The notes beneath the pieces are model-generated. The model was given only the letters and a program-made list of their open reading frames with translations, was not told where the DNA came from and made no database searches. Below, piece after piece: positions 43,561-53,811 of a DNA stretch of 64,000 nucleotides. The stretch comes from Jaltomata sinuosa. Lineage: Eukaryota; Streptophyta; Magnoliopsida; Solanales; Solanaceae. Position 1 is the stretch's first letter; each line of letters begins with the position of its first letter. The stretch spans positions 186,001-250,000 of the forward strand of contig QJPP01001642.1 in NCBI GenBank assembly GCA_003996215.1, read 5' to 3'. A program made the position numbers and the translations under genes.

Positions 43561-44847
43561 CCTTGGTTTGGAGATTTTGCCAATTATTTGGCAAGTGATC
43601 TACTTTCGGAAGGATTGAACTCGAATAAGAAAAAGAAATTCCTCCACGACGTTCGAAAATATTATTGGGATGTGCCCTACTTGTTCCAAATTTGTGCTAA
43701 TGGGATGATTTAAAGGTGTGTACCAGAAATTAAAATGTTACCCATTCTTAGAGCATGCCATTCATCACTCGTTAGCGGACACCATGGTGGCATGTGTACG
43801 ACCTCTAAAGTGTTACAAAGTGGATTCTTTTGGCCTACCTTGTTCCAAGACGCCCATGATTTGGTGAAGGAGTGTGAAAAGTGTCAACGCAGAGGAGGCA
43901 TATCTCGGCATCACGAGCTTCCACTAACACCTATCCTCGAAGTATATATGTTTGATGTATGGGGTATTGATTTTATAGGACCCTTTACAAGATCACATGA
44001 AAATACCTATATTCTAGTGGCTGTGGACTACGTGTCCAAATGGGTCGAAGCAGTGGCTTTACCAAATAATGAAGGGTGATGTGTGACTGCTTTTCTGAAG
44101 AAGCACATCTTTGCAAGGTTTGGCACACCTCGTGCCATCATTAGTGATGGAGGATCGCACTTTTGCAGCAAGTTGTTTAGCATAATACATGAGAAATATG
44201 GTGTCAAGCACAAAGTGGCCACTCCGTACCATCCACAAATGAGCAAGCAAGTTGAAGTGTCCAATCAGAAGATTAAGTCCATCCTTTCAAAGTCGGTAAA
44301 TGTTCACCAATCGGATTGGTCATGCAAGTTAGATGATGCTTTATGGGCATATAGGATAGCCTACAAGACCCAAATTGGAATGTCCCCATATTAATTGGTC
44401 TTTGGAAAGGCTTGTCATAACTCGGTCAAATTGGAACACAAAGCTTTGTGGGCCCATAAGAAGCTAAACTTGGATTGGGAGAGAGCCGCTCGTACTAGAT
44501 TGGAAGACCTCAATGAAATGGATAAATTCCGGATGTGAGCTTATGAAAGTGACTCTATCTACAAGGCCCAGATGAAGCGATATCATAATCAACAAATCAT
44601 GAGGCATGAGTTCCACCCGAGAGATTGGGTGCTCCTATTCAATTATAAACTTTGGCTTTTTATGGGAAAGTTAAGGTCCAAATGGTCGGGTCCTTTCAAA
44701 GTGCATCAAGTTTTCCCCAATGGAACTATAGATTTGGAGAATGAAAATGGCTTGATATTCAAAGTCAATGGGCAAAGAGTGAAGAAGTACTTGGGCCTTC
44801 TGGAAGAAGTTGCAATGGTAGATGCCATTTACCTAGATGAGCCTTGA
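43561..44847 (+). pseudogene. Element C integrase
   Basis: A zinc-binding domain with CHSSLVSGHHGGMCTTSKVL and CEKCQRRGGI looks intact. All three catalytic residues are present: Asp in VWGIDFIGPF, Asp in IISDGGSHFCSK, Glu in SKQVEVSNQK. Stops lie at 44077-44079, 44392-44394 and 44536-44538. The C-terminal part (DWVLLFNYKLWLFMGKLRSKW, FPNGTIDLENE, FKVNGQRVKKYLG) is the Athila type, without a chromodomain. Ends at 44845. Confidence 0.92.
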
Positions 44848-44868
44848 GAGGGAACTACTTTCGTCGAG

Positions 44869-44912
44869 CCATGACGTTAAACCAAGCGCTTCTTGGTAGG
44901 CAACCCACACTC
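44869..44912 (+). other. Conserved post-pol motif of Athila-like elements (C copy)
   Basis: CCATGACGTTAAACCAAGCG then CTTCTTGGTAGGCAACCCAC, about 25 bases behind the integrase stop. Element H has the equivalent ACGTTAAATTGTGCGCTTGA followed by GGGAGACAACCCA. The segment CCAAG...CTTGG can pair. Function unknown to me. Confidence 0.6.
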
Positions 44913-47053
44913 TTTTTCTTTCTGTGTTTTTCTTATTTTTTGGTTTTATTTTGTATGTTGTTTTTGTTAGCCTTGTAGTTGGAAGTCAAGCTAACGATAT
45001 GGAGCAATGATCAAATAGTGCGACGCCTCGTGCGGTCGCACCACCCAGAGTGTGCATCGCACATCAGGTCGCAGGAGCTTAGCAGCCAATTGACAAGTCA
45101 GACTAAGAACGTGCAACTAGTGTGCGATCGCATGAGCAGTTGTGCGTGTCGCACACCAGGTTTGCACCTCACAGCAGAAACTTGGCAGTTTTCTCAGAAT
45201 ATCGCACCACTATGCGATCGCTGGTGAATTTCGCACACCTTGAAATGTGAGTCACACAGCTGGCGCACAAACAACAATCAGATTGAACTTTAAATTGGCC
45301 ATTTTTTACTGTGCGACTGAGATGCGGTCGCACCACCCGGAGTGCGTTTCACATAACTACTTCAGGGAGTGTTCTATCTTTACTAGCTAATATCATTGGG
45401 GGCAATGCTATATTTTGATTGGGAGGTGTTTAGCCTTGTTAATAGTAGTTTAGAAATAAACTCTGAGGGTTTTCTTAATACCACGGTTCTTTCCCAAGGA
45501 GCAAGAGCTTTGATTATTTTCTTTTTCTTCTGTTTTGTTTTTGTGTCGAACCGGGTTGGTGTTTCCCTATGATAGATTGAGAGGCGACTTTCTTAAGGAA
45601 AATTTCTTGTGGCAAATTGTTTTGAAAATAAAAGGAACAGAGGAAATGAATTTTTTGAGGAAAAACATTCTCTTGTCATGACTTGCACACTCTCGCTTTG
45701 GCTTGATTGACTCACAAATGAGTGTGTAATGAACTTGGAATAGCTTGTCAAAAATAATTTTCCCCAATTGATTGTGAGACTAATGAAAGAAGTCTTGTGG
45801 CATGATGCCTTGTGTGGTGAGGCTTTACCTTGATTCGTGTGCATAAGTGTCATCTAGAAATTTCCCTGAATGTGATTCAAGGCGAAATTCTAGGTGTGAC
45901 CAAGTATGGAAGATGAACTTAGGCCCTTTTTGACAACCACTTCACCCAAATGACCTTCCACGACATCAAATCCTAGTGAACCCCGTTGAGCTTATGACCG
46001 TTCTTTGGCACCTTGTAACACCTTTACCTTTTTGGAACCTTTATTTTGACACCCATCCTCCCTAATTGCTTGAAAATGAAATTTAGGCTAAAATCCTAAG
46101 TTTGGGGGGGGGGGAACGAAATACAACATAGGCAAATGCCTAAGTTTGGGGGTGCATCTGATCAAATGAGGAGAAGAAAAGAAGTGCACTCCAAGTGCAA
46201 GGTAGCACCTTAATTTCGAATTGAAAATTGCTCCAAAAGATCAATTCAATGAGAAAATTGGAAAGTAAAAATAGGTGCTACCAAGTGAAGGTGGTATAAG
46301 GAGTTTGAATTATCACGAATGAAAAGAAGAAATCTTGGGTTGAGTGAGGAAGAAATAAGGTGAAGTTGAAATTGAAAATGTGAGCGGTGTTCGAAATAAG
46401 AACAAAGAGCATTAGGGAGGTGTAGTCACTTGATCCAAATGATATCATCACCTTGACCCTAGCCAACATCGAAGCCCGTAAGTCCTTGGTGATTCCGAGC
46501 TTGGCCACCCTACATTAGTGGTGATATACATGAAGGGCAAGCCTATAGTTCGACGCATATTCACTTAAACTTCCTTGAGAGAGTGAAAGTCTTCGTGGTT
46601 CTCCTATAATCCCATGTTTTGTGAATTGAATGATTGTGAGTGGGATTCTCTCTTGTTGTGAGTGGCATCATGCACTCGAATTGAAACATAGAGTCTGTAT
46701 TTCAATTGAGGGAAATGAATGAGACAAGTTGTGTGGCGAATCTCGAGGCAAACCTTGATGGTCCATGCCAATGACTTGAGAAGCTTAAATGTCTTGTTTT
46801 GAATGGCAAAAGTTCCCTTGATTTTAAATGAGAAATGATGTCCTTTTGAAAAAAGTTTTGAAATAATCAATTGCCCTGAGTTTGTGGTGGTCCAAATTGA
46901 GATAAGCATAGTTGTTAGAGTCTTTTGTTTATTCTTTTTCTTAATTTTTAGTGTAGAGTAGTCTTTGTGCCTTTATTGAGCCTAGAGCGTAATTCATTCC
47001 TTGTCTTGTAAGTATCTTACTTGAGGACAAGCAATAGTTCAAGTTTGGGGGTT
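44913..47053 (+). other. Non-coding spacer of element C with word cluster and three PPT-like runs
   Basis: No gene. 45000-45360 has GTGCG/CGCAC words like those of the U3. AAGTTTGGGGG occurs three times: 46098-46114 (with a run of 11 G), 46142-46152 and 47041-47051; only the last abuts the LTR and is the working PPT. ACTTGAGGACAAGCAATAG lies just before it. Confidence 0.8.
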
Positions 47054-47552
47054 TGATAAGTCGGTAATCCACCAACTTATTGAGCCAACATCCATGAATT
47101 ATTGCCATGTTTTGAATAGATTTAGAGGTTCTTATGGCCTTTATTGATGTCTATGCAGGTACTTTTGATAGATGATGATAAACAAGGAAACGAACCCAAA
47201 GGCTGAAGATTCTTACAGGAGATGTAGTGGCCATGCGACACGCATAGGCCAAGGTGAGAACCACACCTCCTCCGCACAAGAGCATAAAGTCACTGAAGAG
47301 TCTGTCATGAGGTGCGGTCGCTATGCGACGCGCACATCTTGAGGTGCAAACCGCACCCCTTTCGCACGGTGCTCCCAATTCTAGATAAAGTCGCTGGTTT
47401 AACCAGAGGTGGTGTGCGATGCGCACGTCGCAATGTGCGAACCACACGTCGCGCCGCACAACGCCCAAAGGGCATTTTTGTCCTAATTTATAGTGACATT
47501 TTGGTAAACTATAAAAGGCCTTTTCAGGCACAATTGTAAATAACTTTTATCA

Positions 47553-47561
47553 TTTTGAAAA
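47553..47561. other. Probable 9-bp target duplication of outer MULE, left copy
   Basis: TTTTGAAAA against TTCTGAATA at 49981-49989 (7 of 9 match). The empty site in the 5' LTR at 29834-29842 is TTCTAAATA. Confidence 0.75.
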
Positions 47562-48110
47562 TGGAGAAGGGCCTAAATTACCCTTCAAGTATTGAAAATG
47601 ATACAAATATACCCTTCTTCTACCTGTGGGTTCTAAAATACCCTTTTCATCTATCTTTGGGCTCTAAAATACCCTTCTCATCCACCTTTGGGCCCTATTT
47701 TTCCCTTTCCCTTAACAAAAACCTTTAGAAAAAATGATTAGGATTTTCATTTAATATGTAACAACATTTTATTTTTTGAAATTTTAATTAATCAAAATCT
47801 ATTAACTTACAAATCTAATTTGGATCCTAGATTTAGCTCCCCTTCATTTCGCATCTCTCTATTTTTTTCAAGTTCTTATTTAGATTAGAGACATATGTCA
47901 TAGATTTAGTTTAATGACTAAAATTTAGTAAATTAAAAATAAGTCTTAATTATGATTAAAACAATTAATTACTTTCATTTATTTACTCCAAAATATAAGA
48001 CAATTTCACAATTCTAGCCATTAAATTTATTTTTAATTATACTATTATTTATTTTATCAAATATTCAAATATCTGATAGCTATATTATTTATAATACAGG
48101 ATAAAAGTTA

Positions 48111-48119
48111 TATTAAATT
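48111..48119. other. 9-bp target duplication of inner MULE, left copy
   Basis: TATTAAATT, identical to 49311-49319. Confidence 0.93.
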
Positions 48120-49310
48120 CGGAAAAGGGCTACAAATACCCCTGGACTATCTGAAAAGGTTTAAAAATACCCCTTGTTCATCTATTTGGCTAAAAATACC
48201 CCTCAATCCACCTTTTTGGCCCATTTTTACCCTTAAAACAAACATCCCTTTTTTCTATTAATTTTTATTATTACATTATTTATTACGTGGCAACTCTCTA
48301 TTGGAAAAAATTAATACCCCAACCCACCAAACTTTTCCCTCCTGCCCCGACCCAATTCCAATGCCCCATGACCCAAACCCATTTAAAAAAATTCATTAGC
48401 ACACAAAATTATACATCTCTCTTTCACTTGAACTTGATCCCACTTTTTTCTTCTTATTCAAAGCTTAAAATTCAGGTATTTTGAAGGCCAAAATTCTGGC
48501 TCAAACATACTCCAAAGCTGATATACATTTAGTGAGATCCTGCAAAAATCTTCAACACAATACTTATAATAATGATCCCGAGAGCTCGAAGAGAGACCAA
48601 ATACATGTGATATCAATGTTCTGATTAATCACTACTAAATACATATGATTCCACTCTTATCTGAGGTAGCCAAAGGTTTACAAAGATCACTCCATGGACA
48701 ACAACGTATTAGGGATGTGTGTTCTTTCAATTAGCTTACCATTTTAGCATTGATATCGACCAAATATAAACAAGTCCATCAACAGAACCAACAGTAACAT
48801 AACTTCCATCTGCAACGATACAAGATCAGCTCTAATTAGATGCAATTCAATTTGCATTTGCCCCGAAAGTGCCACAAATTCCTACCATCAACAAGAATGA
48901 AATGAATACTCTTATTGTAGTAGAAATCAGGACATTTTAGCCGAATTTTTAGCCTTGAAATTGCTGAATTTTAAGCTTTAAAGAAGAAAAAAAATGGGAT
49001 TATGTTCAGGTGAAAGAGAGATGTATAATTTTGTGTGCTAATGAATTTTTTTAAATGGGTTTGGGTCATGGGGGCATTGTAATTGGGTCGGGGCAGAAGG
49101 GAAAAGTTTGGTAGGTTGGGGTTTTAATTTTGTCCAACAGAGAGGTGCCACGTAATAAATAATAATAATAAAAATTAATAAAAAAAAGGGATGTTAGTTT
49201 TAAGGGTAAAAATGGGCCAAAAGGTGGATTGAGGGGTATTTTTAGCCAAATAGATAAACAAGGGGTATTTTTAAACCTTTTCACAGGGGGGTATTTTTAG
49301 CCCTTTTTCG
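48120..49310. mobile_element. Inner Mutator-like element (Pack-MULE) nested in the outer one
   Basis: 1191 bases. Left end CGGAAAAGGGCTACAAATAC, reverse complement of the right end CGAAAAAGGGCTAAAAATAC. The TIRs match for about 380 bases (48120-48500 and 48930-49310) and the duplication TATTAAATT is perfect. The TIR repeats AAAAATACCCC with spacing similar to the outer element, so they are related families. The unique core between the TIRs (about 48500-48930) is not transposon sequence: it contains a decayed host-gene piece. No transposase, so it must be moved in trans. Confidence 0.92.
48640..48925 (-). pseudogene. Captured host-gene fragment: ATG16-like WD40 C-terminus
   Basis: Read on the minus strand the core gives, in one frame with three stops, ICGTFGAN, then IASN and SCIVADGSYVTVGSVDGLVY followed by IWSIS, a WD40 blade with its closing W. 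After a one-base shift the text goes on with LKEHTS, CCPWSDLCKPLATSDKSGII and CI. The order CGTF, ASNWSRSC-like, DGSYV.AGS.DGSVYIWS, LKEHT, CCSWS..GKPLASSDK is what I remember of the plant ATG16 autophagy protein, whose C-terminal propeller this would be. The stops fit TGG to TAG, CGA to TGA and AGA to TGA changes. No intron is evident in the piece. Sequence to about 48500 may be its 3' untranslated region. Another WD40 gene is possible. Confidence 0.72.
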
Positions 49311-49319
49311 TATTAAATT
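49311..49319. other. 9-bp target duplication of inner MULE, right copy
   Basis: TATTAAATT, perfect match with 48111-48119. Confidence 0.93.
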
Positions 49320-50942
49320 TTAGTTGTAATTTTTTTCTAAAGCAGGAGGACTTCTCTTCCAACATTGAAATTCCTTTCCAATATCCAAAATTAGGCTAAA
49401 AAAATTTGAGTGAAAAAAATAGTAGCAAAAAAATTAAAGTAAACATAATGCAGGACAAAATTTACTCAAGCCTCAAGGCAAGTGAGAATATTTTTTTATA
49501 TTTAAAAAAGATATCTTGTACAACTAAAATTATGAGATTAAAATAATATTTTAAAAGTAAATATATGAAAGTAATTAATTATTTTAATCATAATTAAGAC
49601 TTATATTTAATTTACTAAATCTCAGTTATTAAATTAAATCTATGACATATGTCTCTAATCTAAATAAGAACTTGAAAAAAATGAAGAGATAAGAAATAAA
49701 GAGGAGCTAAATCTGGGATCCAAATTGGGTTTGTGAGTTAATAGATTTTGATTAATTAAAATTTTAACAAATAAAATGTTGTTACATATTAAATGAAAAT
49801 TCTAATTATTTTTCCAACAAAGTTTGTTAAGGGAAAGGGTAAAATAGGACCCAAAGGGGGATGAAAAAGGTATTTTAGAGCTCAAAAGTGGATGAAAAGT
49901 GAATTTTAGAGCCCAAAGGTGGAAAAAAGTTATATTTGTACCATTTCCAATAATTGAAGGGTAATTTAGGCCCTTCTCTGTTCTGAATATTTTGAAGATC
50001 TTGCAGCTTTGTAAATATTATTCCATCTCCATTTAGAAGAGGGTTTCAATCCAAATCTCTTGGTTAATAATTTGTGTGCCTAAATTGATTTTAGAACTTG
50101 AGATTCAGCTATAATGGAAGAGATTTTGAATTACCCAGATGGTATCTCTTCTTCTCTTACTATGAGTGGCTAAATTCTCTAGTCTAGGGGTGTATTGATG
50201 ATGGGTGCTTAGCTAATAGGTGTTGGTGTTTTTAATTCATCTTTATAATTGCTTATTTGACATGGGTCTAGTAATTTCACCATGTTCTAATCCTAAAATT
50301 GGTGGTTGCAAAAATTAATTTACATTACTTGACTATGTGATTGCTTGAAAGAGAATTTCATGATTGTGGATGTGAAATTGCTAGTGGGTACTTGGGAATC
50401 CATCTATATTTGAGGCTAGAAATAGCTCTTATCGTAGGAATCTCCCATTTAAGGGTCTAAGCTAGAGATAGTGTGACCTCCCTAAGCATATGTTGATTGA
50501 ATGTTAATCAAACTGATGATGTTCTACCCGAAATCGTCAAAAATGTGGATGTTGATCAACAGATAAGCATTCCACACCTATGACCAACGCTACTTATGCC
50601 AATAAGTGAGAATAAGTGAATTGATGATCTCCCTATCCCATAAGTGATGCCCCATCGGATATGCACCCCTAGTCGTCTAAATCTCTTGGTACACCCGCCT
50701 TTAGTTTCTTACTTTTAAAGTGAATTGCGATCGTAGTGACAACTTTCCCAATTCCCCCCATACTTTTACTTTTTGTTTTTGGCAATTACTCTCATTTTTT
50801 TGAATTCAATTCATAACAATCAAAGTTTGGCTACCCCAAGTCCCTTGGGTACGACCCCGAAACTCATTAGGTTTATAAATATTGATTTGTTGCACGATCG
50901 CCATGGCCTCCTAATTGGAGAGCACAATTTAAGCGTTCATCA

Positions 50943-50947
50943 ATAGC
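50943..50947. other. Target-site duplication of element C, right copy
   Basis: ATAGC, identical to 29294-29298. Confidence 0.92.
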
Positions 50948-52111
50948 GTGACAACATTATGAGGATGTTTGGAAGTGGATGGAACAGGAGTAACAGTTCA
51001 TGCTTGTAGTTTGACCCCGAGGTAGGTTACGATTTATTTTCCTTAGCCTTGGCTTAGTTAGATTCTATATTTTATAAATTATTGGAACGTTAGGTAGTAT
51101 CTTTAAGTAGGAGTAGGCTTAAATCCAGTGATTGTATAAATTTGCCTTTTTGGGACCGTAGAGTAGAATTATACTGCTTATTCTTAGCTTAGGAGCTTGT
51201 AGAATTTTTGTGACTAACCTAGAATCTTTAGAATGCTTTTAGGAGATTTTAGAAGTAGAGTAGGTGCTTTTAGTTATTTTTATGGTTATTTTCTGTTCCT
51301 TCCATTTTATTTACTACATTTGTGTATCTGTGGGCCCTATAGCATTGATCGAGTGGAGTGCCAGGTCAGTGTTCTTGTTTGGAGGGTGCTTTACCCTGAT
51401 TGAATTGATTCTATAAACATGGCATCCTATCTCATTATTTTACTACATTGCTATTGGTTTTGGACATAAAAGAAATACGGGATTTTTAGTTCAAACTCAA
51501 AGTTTTACTTAACCACTAGTTTTCAAAGAGAAAGGGAAGTATTACTATTATGATGGTCTGAGGGATGTTTTTGGACCTTTTATCTACTTCTACTTTCCAG
51601 TTAATCAGCCCGAGGTATGATTCTAAGTGGCTCGAGGAGCACATATCAAGGTTTTATTTTTATGCATATGTTGAGGAGCTCAAGGTTTATTTCGGGTGCC
51701 CGGAGTACCATATATCGTGTTTTACTTTTTTGCATTGGCCATACTCCATATCATACATCTCATAATGCATTGCATTGCATTATTTATGTGTACGAGGAGT
51801 GCTTTACCTGTCTCTCATTATTATCTTCACCATCATTTAAATAGTTTAGATTTTTTATTGATAACTACATTTAGGTGGATCTCTGTAGTTAACTTACTTT
51901 CCTGTAGTTTATATTATATATTATCTTTCTGAGCTCGATCGGCCTATGATGCCTACTGGGTACCCATTATTTTGGTACTTATACTAAACTCTGTATCTTT
52001 TTCTAATGCAGCACCTAGTACAAGCCACCCTCGTTGATCCTCCTATCATTCGTGGCCAGCTACTGTTCGAATCGTGGTGAGCTCCCAACATTTTAGAGAC
52101 TTCTACTGCTT

Positions 52112-52140
52112 TCTATCTATCTATCTATCTATCTGTCTAT
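52112..52140. repeat. (CTAT)n microsatellite in LTR G
   Basis: About six CTAT units, one changed to CTGT. Confidence 0.9.
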
Positions 52141-52406
52141 ATTTTGTATTTTGGATAAACAGTACTTGTTGTACAACTATTCCATACTTTAGACACTGTT
52201 GTACCAGTGACACCAGGTCCGGAGTTGGTTCTTGTGTATATATTATCTTCTCGGTCACTTTAGGGCCATTTTTGTATGTTTATTACAGTTGGTATGTATC
52301 TATACTATTTGCCCCAATTTCCTTATATTTCTCTTCCGCTTTGACTGTTGTATTTTACTTTTGTATCGTTGGGTTGGCTTGCCTAATAGGGGTTGTGTAG
52401 GCGCCA

Positions 52407-52430
52407 TCGCGACCCAATTTATAGTCGTGA
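52407..52430 (+). other. Stem-loop at the 3' end of LTR G
   Basis: TCGCGAC (52407-52413) pairs with GTCGTGA (52424-52430), including one G-T pair, just before the LTR end. It sits in the same place as the stem of LTR E with different pairs. Confidence 0.5.
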
Positions 52431-52432
52431 AA

Positions 52433-52571
52433 ACTTCTTCGAATGGGTATCAAAAAAAAATTCTTCACTTAAAGGATTATTAAATAAATTCAAAGGTTTT
52501 CTCTTATTAATAATTTAATCTTATGTTAATCAGAAAATGAGGCTTTAACTCCCCTCCTTTGTCGCTTGAAT
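52433..52571. other. Short segment between element G and element F
   Basis: About 140 AT-rich bases with no transposon or gene features that I can see. Possibly remaining ancestral DNA, and it may contain the target-site copies of G and F. Confidence 0.4.
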
Positions 52572-53811
52572 TTTAATGATTCTTCCGGTCATGTTCGCGT
52601 TTTTGCCTTCTTTGTACTGTTAGAGTTGCATGTAGCAGTCTTAAGTCATTTATGACTTGCTAGGACCGGTGGTTCAATGCCCGAGCCATTCGTTAGGTTA
52701 TTATGACCATTTCCCTGTTTTAGAGCTTTAACTTAGGAAATCGTTGACTTTAGTCAAAATTCTTAGCGATCATACTCGAAATCAAATTCTGACAGTTTTG
52801 TTAGCTTTGGAGCATGATTTTTTGTCTGGGTTGACCTTTAGTCGGGGTCTGGGAGCTTTTGTTATAGTTTTATCTCACTTTCTTAGATTTTAGGCTAGTT
52901 AGAGTTGGTAGTTTGACTTTGGTCAACATTCGGAGAAGACAACCTCAGATGGAAATTATGTCAGTGTTGTTAGTTCTGGAATATTGACTTTGGGCTAGAG
53001 GGACCTTTGGTTCAGGTCCCAAGGCTTCCAAACTCATTTTGGGCTATTGGGTTCTATTTTTGAAAAGTTGGTTAGTTTAGGCCTAGGGCGCACTTTTCTT
53101 TGAAACAATCTCTGTTGGGAGTTTTGTCATTTCTGTTGAGTTTGTAATGTCGTTTCTAGTAGGGTAACACCATTAGTTTGTGTCCTCAAGGTTTGGAATA
53201 TTCCCCGAGGGTGCGGTCGGATGGTTTTGTGTTATTTTGTAGCTGGTAGCTGTTATTTCTAGTATAGGCAACTGCACCTACGCCCTGGGTGTCATACCTA
53301 CAGTGGCTGGTGGATTCAGTAGGGGGCATGCTTACGCTATCTCACCCACCCCGGTGATACCTCCCCTGGCATTGTCTGAGGTTTTGGTAACCTCTGCCCC
53401 TGCGATGTTTTGGGCGCTGCTGCAGCGATGCACCTGTGTCATTAAGACCACAGGTGCGCTAGTCGCTAGCAGCTTATATGGGTCTTATCCTTTATTTTTA
53501 TTCATAGATCCATAGTTGTTTCCTTCATTCTCTCTCAATCTTTAAGCTCATATTTCAGTGTGGGAGCTCCTTATAGTTCTGGGATGATATAATTCTTGTC
53601 TGTGGTTGATATTCCGTCTTCCATTGTAAGTTTCTAATCCTCTTTTCTGTTAATTTCTTCAATCGATTTCTTAAACTTGTACTTGGGGTTAAATGCTATT
53701 TTAGGCCTTTCCCATGCCTATTTTCTGCTCAATTTTTGAGCATGTGCTCCCTATAATATTGGGAACCTTGTGGTAGATTTTATTTTTAGTTTCGGGTCGC
53801 GAGCCCAAGGG
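52572..53811 (+). repeat. 5' LTR of element F, truncated
   Basis: Shares with LTR E the phrases TGTACTGTTAGAG, AAGTCATTTATGACTTGCTA and TTAGTTTCGGGTCGCGAGCCCA, in the same order and spacing. Begins near TAATGATTCTTCCGG (start uncertain). A decayed CG/TG word region at about 53265-53465 precedes a TTATATGGG TATA-like site (53476). Breaks off at 53811. Confidence 0.75.

Larger units (their letters stand above)
47562..49980. mobile_element. Outer Mutator-like (MULE) non-autonomous element with long TIRs
   Basis: Left end TGGAGAAGGGCCTAAATTAC is mirrored by the right end, whose reverse complement is CAGAGAAGGGCCTAAATTAC. The inverted match goes on for roughly 430 bases (47562-47997 and 49543-49980), too long for a hAT or MITE family and typical of MULEs, as is the 9-bp duplication. 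The subterminal part repeats the phrase GGGCTCTAAAATACCC. No transposase is present. Without the nested inner element it would be about 1.2 kb. Confidence 0.88.
29299..50942 (+). mobile_element. Athila-like Ty3/gypsy element C with nested insertions
   Basis: 5' LTR 29299-30794, tRNA-Asp-type PBS 30799-30816, degraded gag and protease to 32445, element B inserted (32446-41810), then RT, RNase H, integrase (41816-44847), a 2.2-kb non-coding spacer, PPT, and 3' LTR 47054-50942 that contains two nested Mutator-like elements. Without its guests it is about 9.85 kb. The perfect 5-bp duplication ATAGC brackets it. It inserted in the 3' LTR of element G. The family is shared with element D, in the opposite orientation. 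Confidence 0.93.
47054..50942 (+). repeat. 3' LTR of element C, interrupted by Mutator-like elements
   Basis: Starts TGATAAGTCGGTAATCC, ends GCGTTCATCA. The inserted 2.4 kb (47562-49980) separates the U3/R part from the rest. Without it the length fits the 5' LTR. U5 motif at about 50845-50865. Confidence 0.92.
28129..52432 (+). repeat. 3' LTR of element G, split by element C
   Basis: Left part 28129-29298 starts TGTAATGACCC after the same PPT-like spacer as element E. The right part 50948-52432 ends in a stem-loop and CGTGAAA, where CATGACA is usual. Between them lies element C with its 5-bp duplication. The LTR itself is about 2.65 kb. The left part holds a CG-rich word cluster (28650-28860) and a TATA box (28871-28878); the right part has a CTAT microsatellite (52112-52140). 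No genes. Confidence 0.8.

Noticed and set aside
46104..46114. Run of 11 G as sequencing error
   Set aside because: May be wrong in length, but the AAGTTTGGGGG context repeats nearby, so the run itself is real structure. Kept as a PPT-like feature with length uncertain.
47151..47539. Minus-strand ORF of 126 codons and a plus-strand ORF rich in Arg/Cys
   Set aside because: They lie in the GTGCG/CGCAC cluster of the C 3' LTR. The matching 5' LTR does not keep them open. Chance product of repeats.
48721..48760. Splice donor GTAAG after the WD40 blade as a retained intron
   Set aside because: The text after it continues as recognisable WD40-gene coding sequence (LKEHTS...) in a neighbouring frame, so a one-base shift is simpler than an intron.
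48120..49310. Inner TIR element as a simple MITE or foldback element
   Set aside because: TIRs of ~380 bases with a 9-bp duplication and a non-repeat core fit a Mutator-like element better than Tourist/Stowaway MITEs (TTA or TA duplications).
52433..52571. Remnant host gene between G and F
   Set aside because: Only about 140 AT-rich bases with no codon structure.
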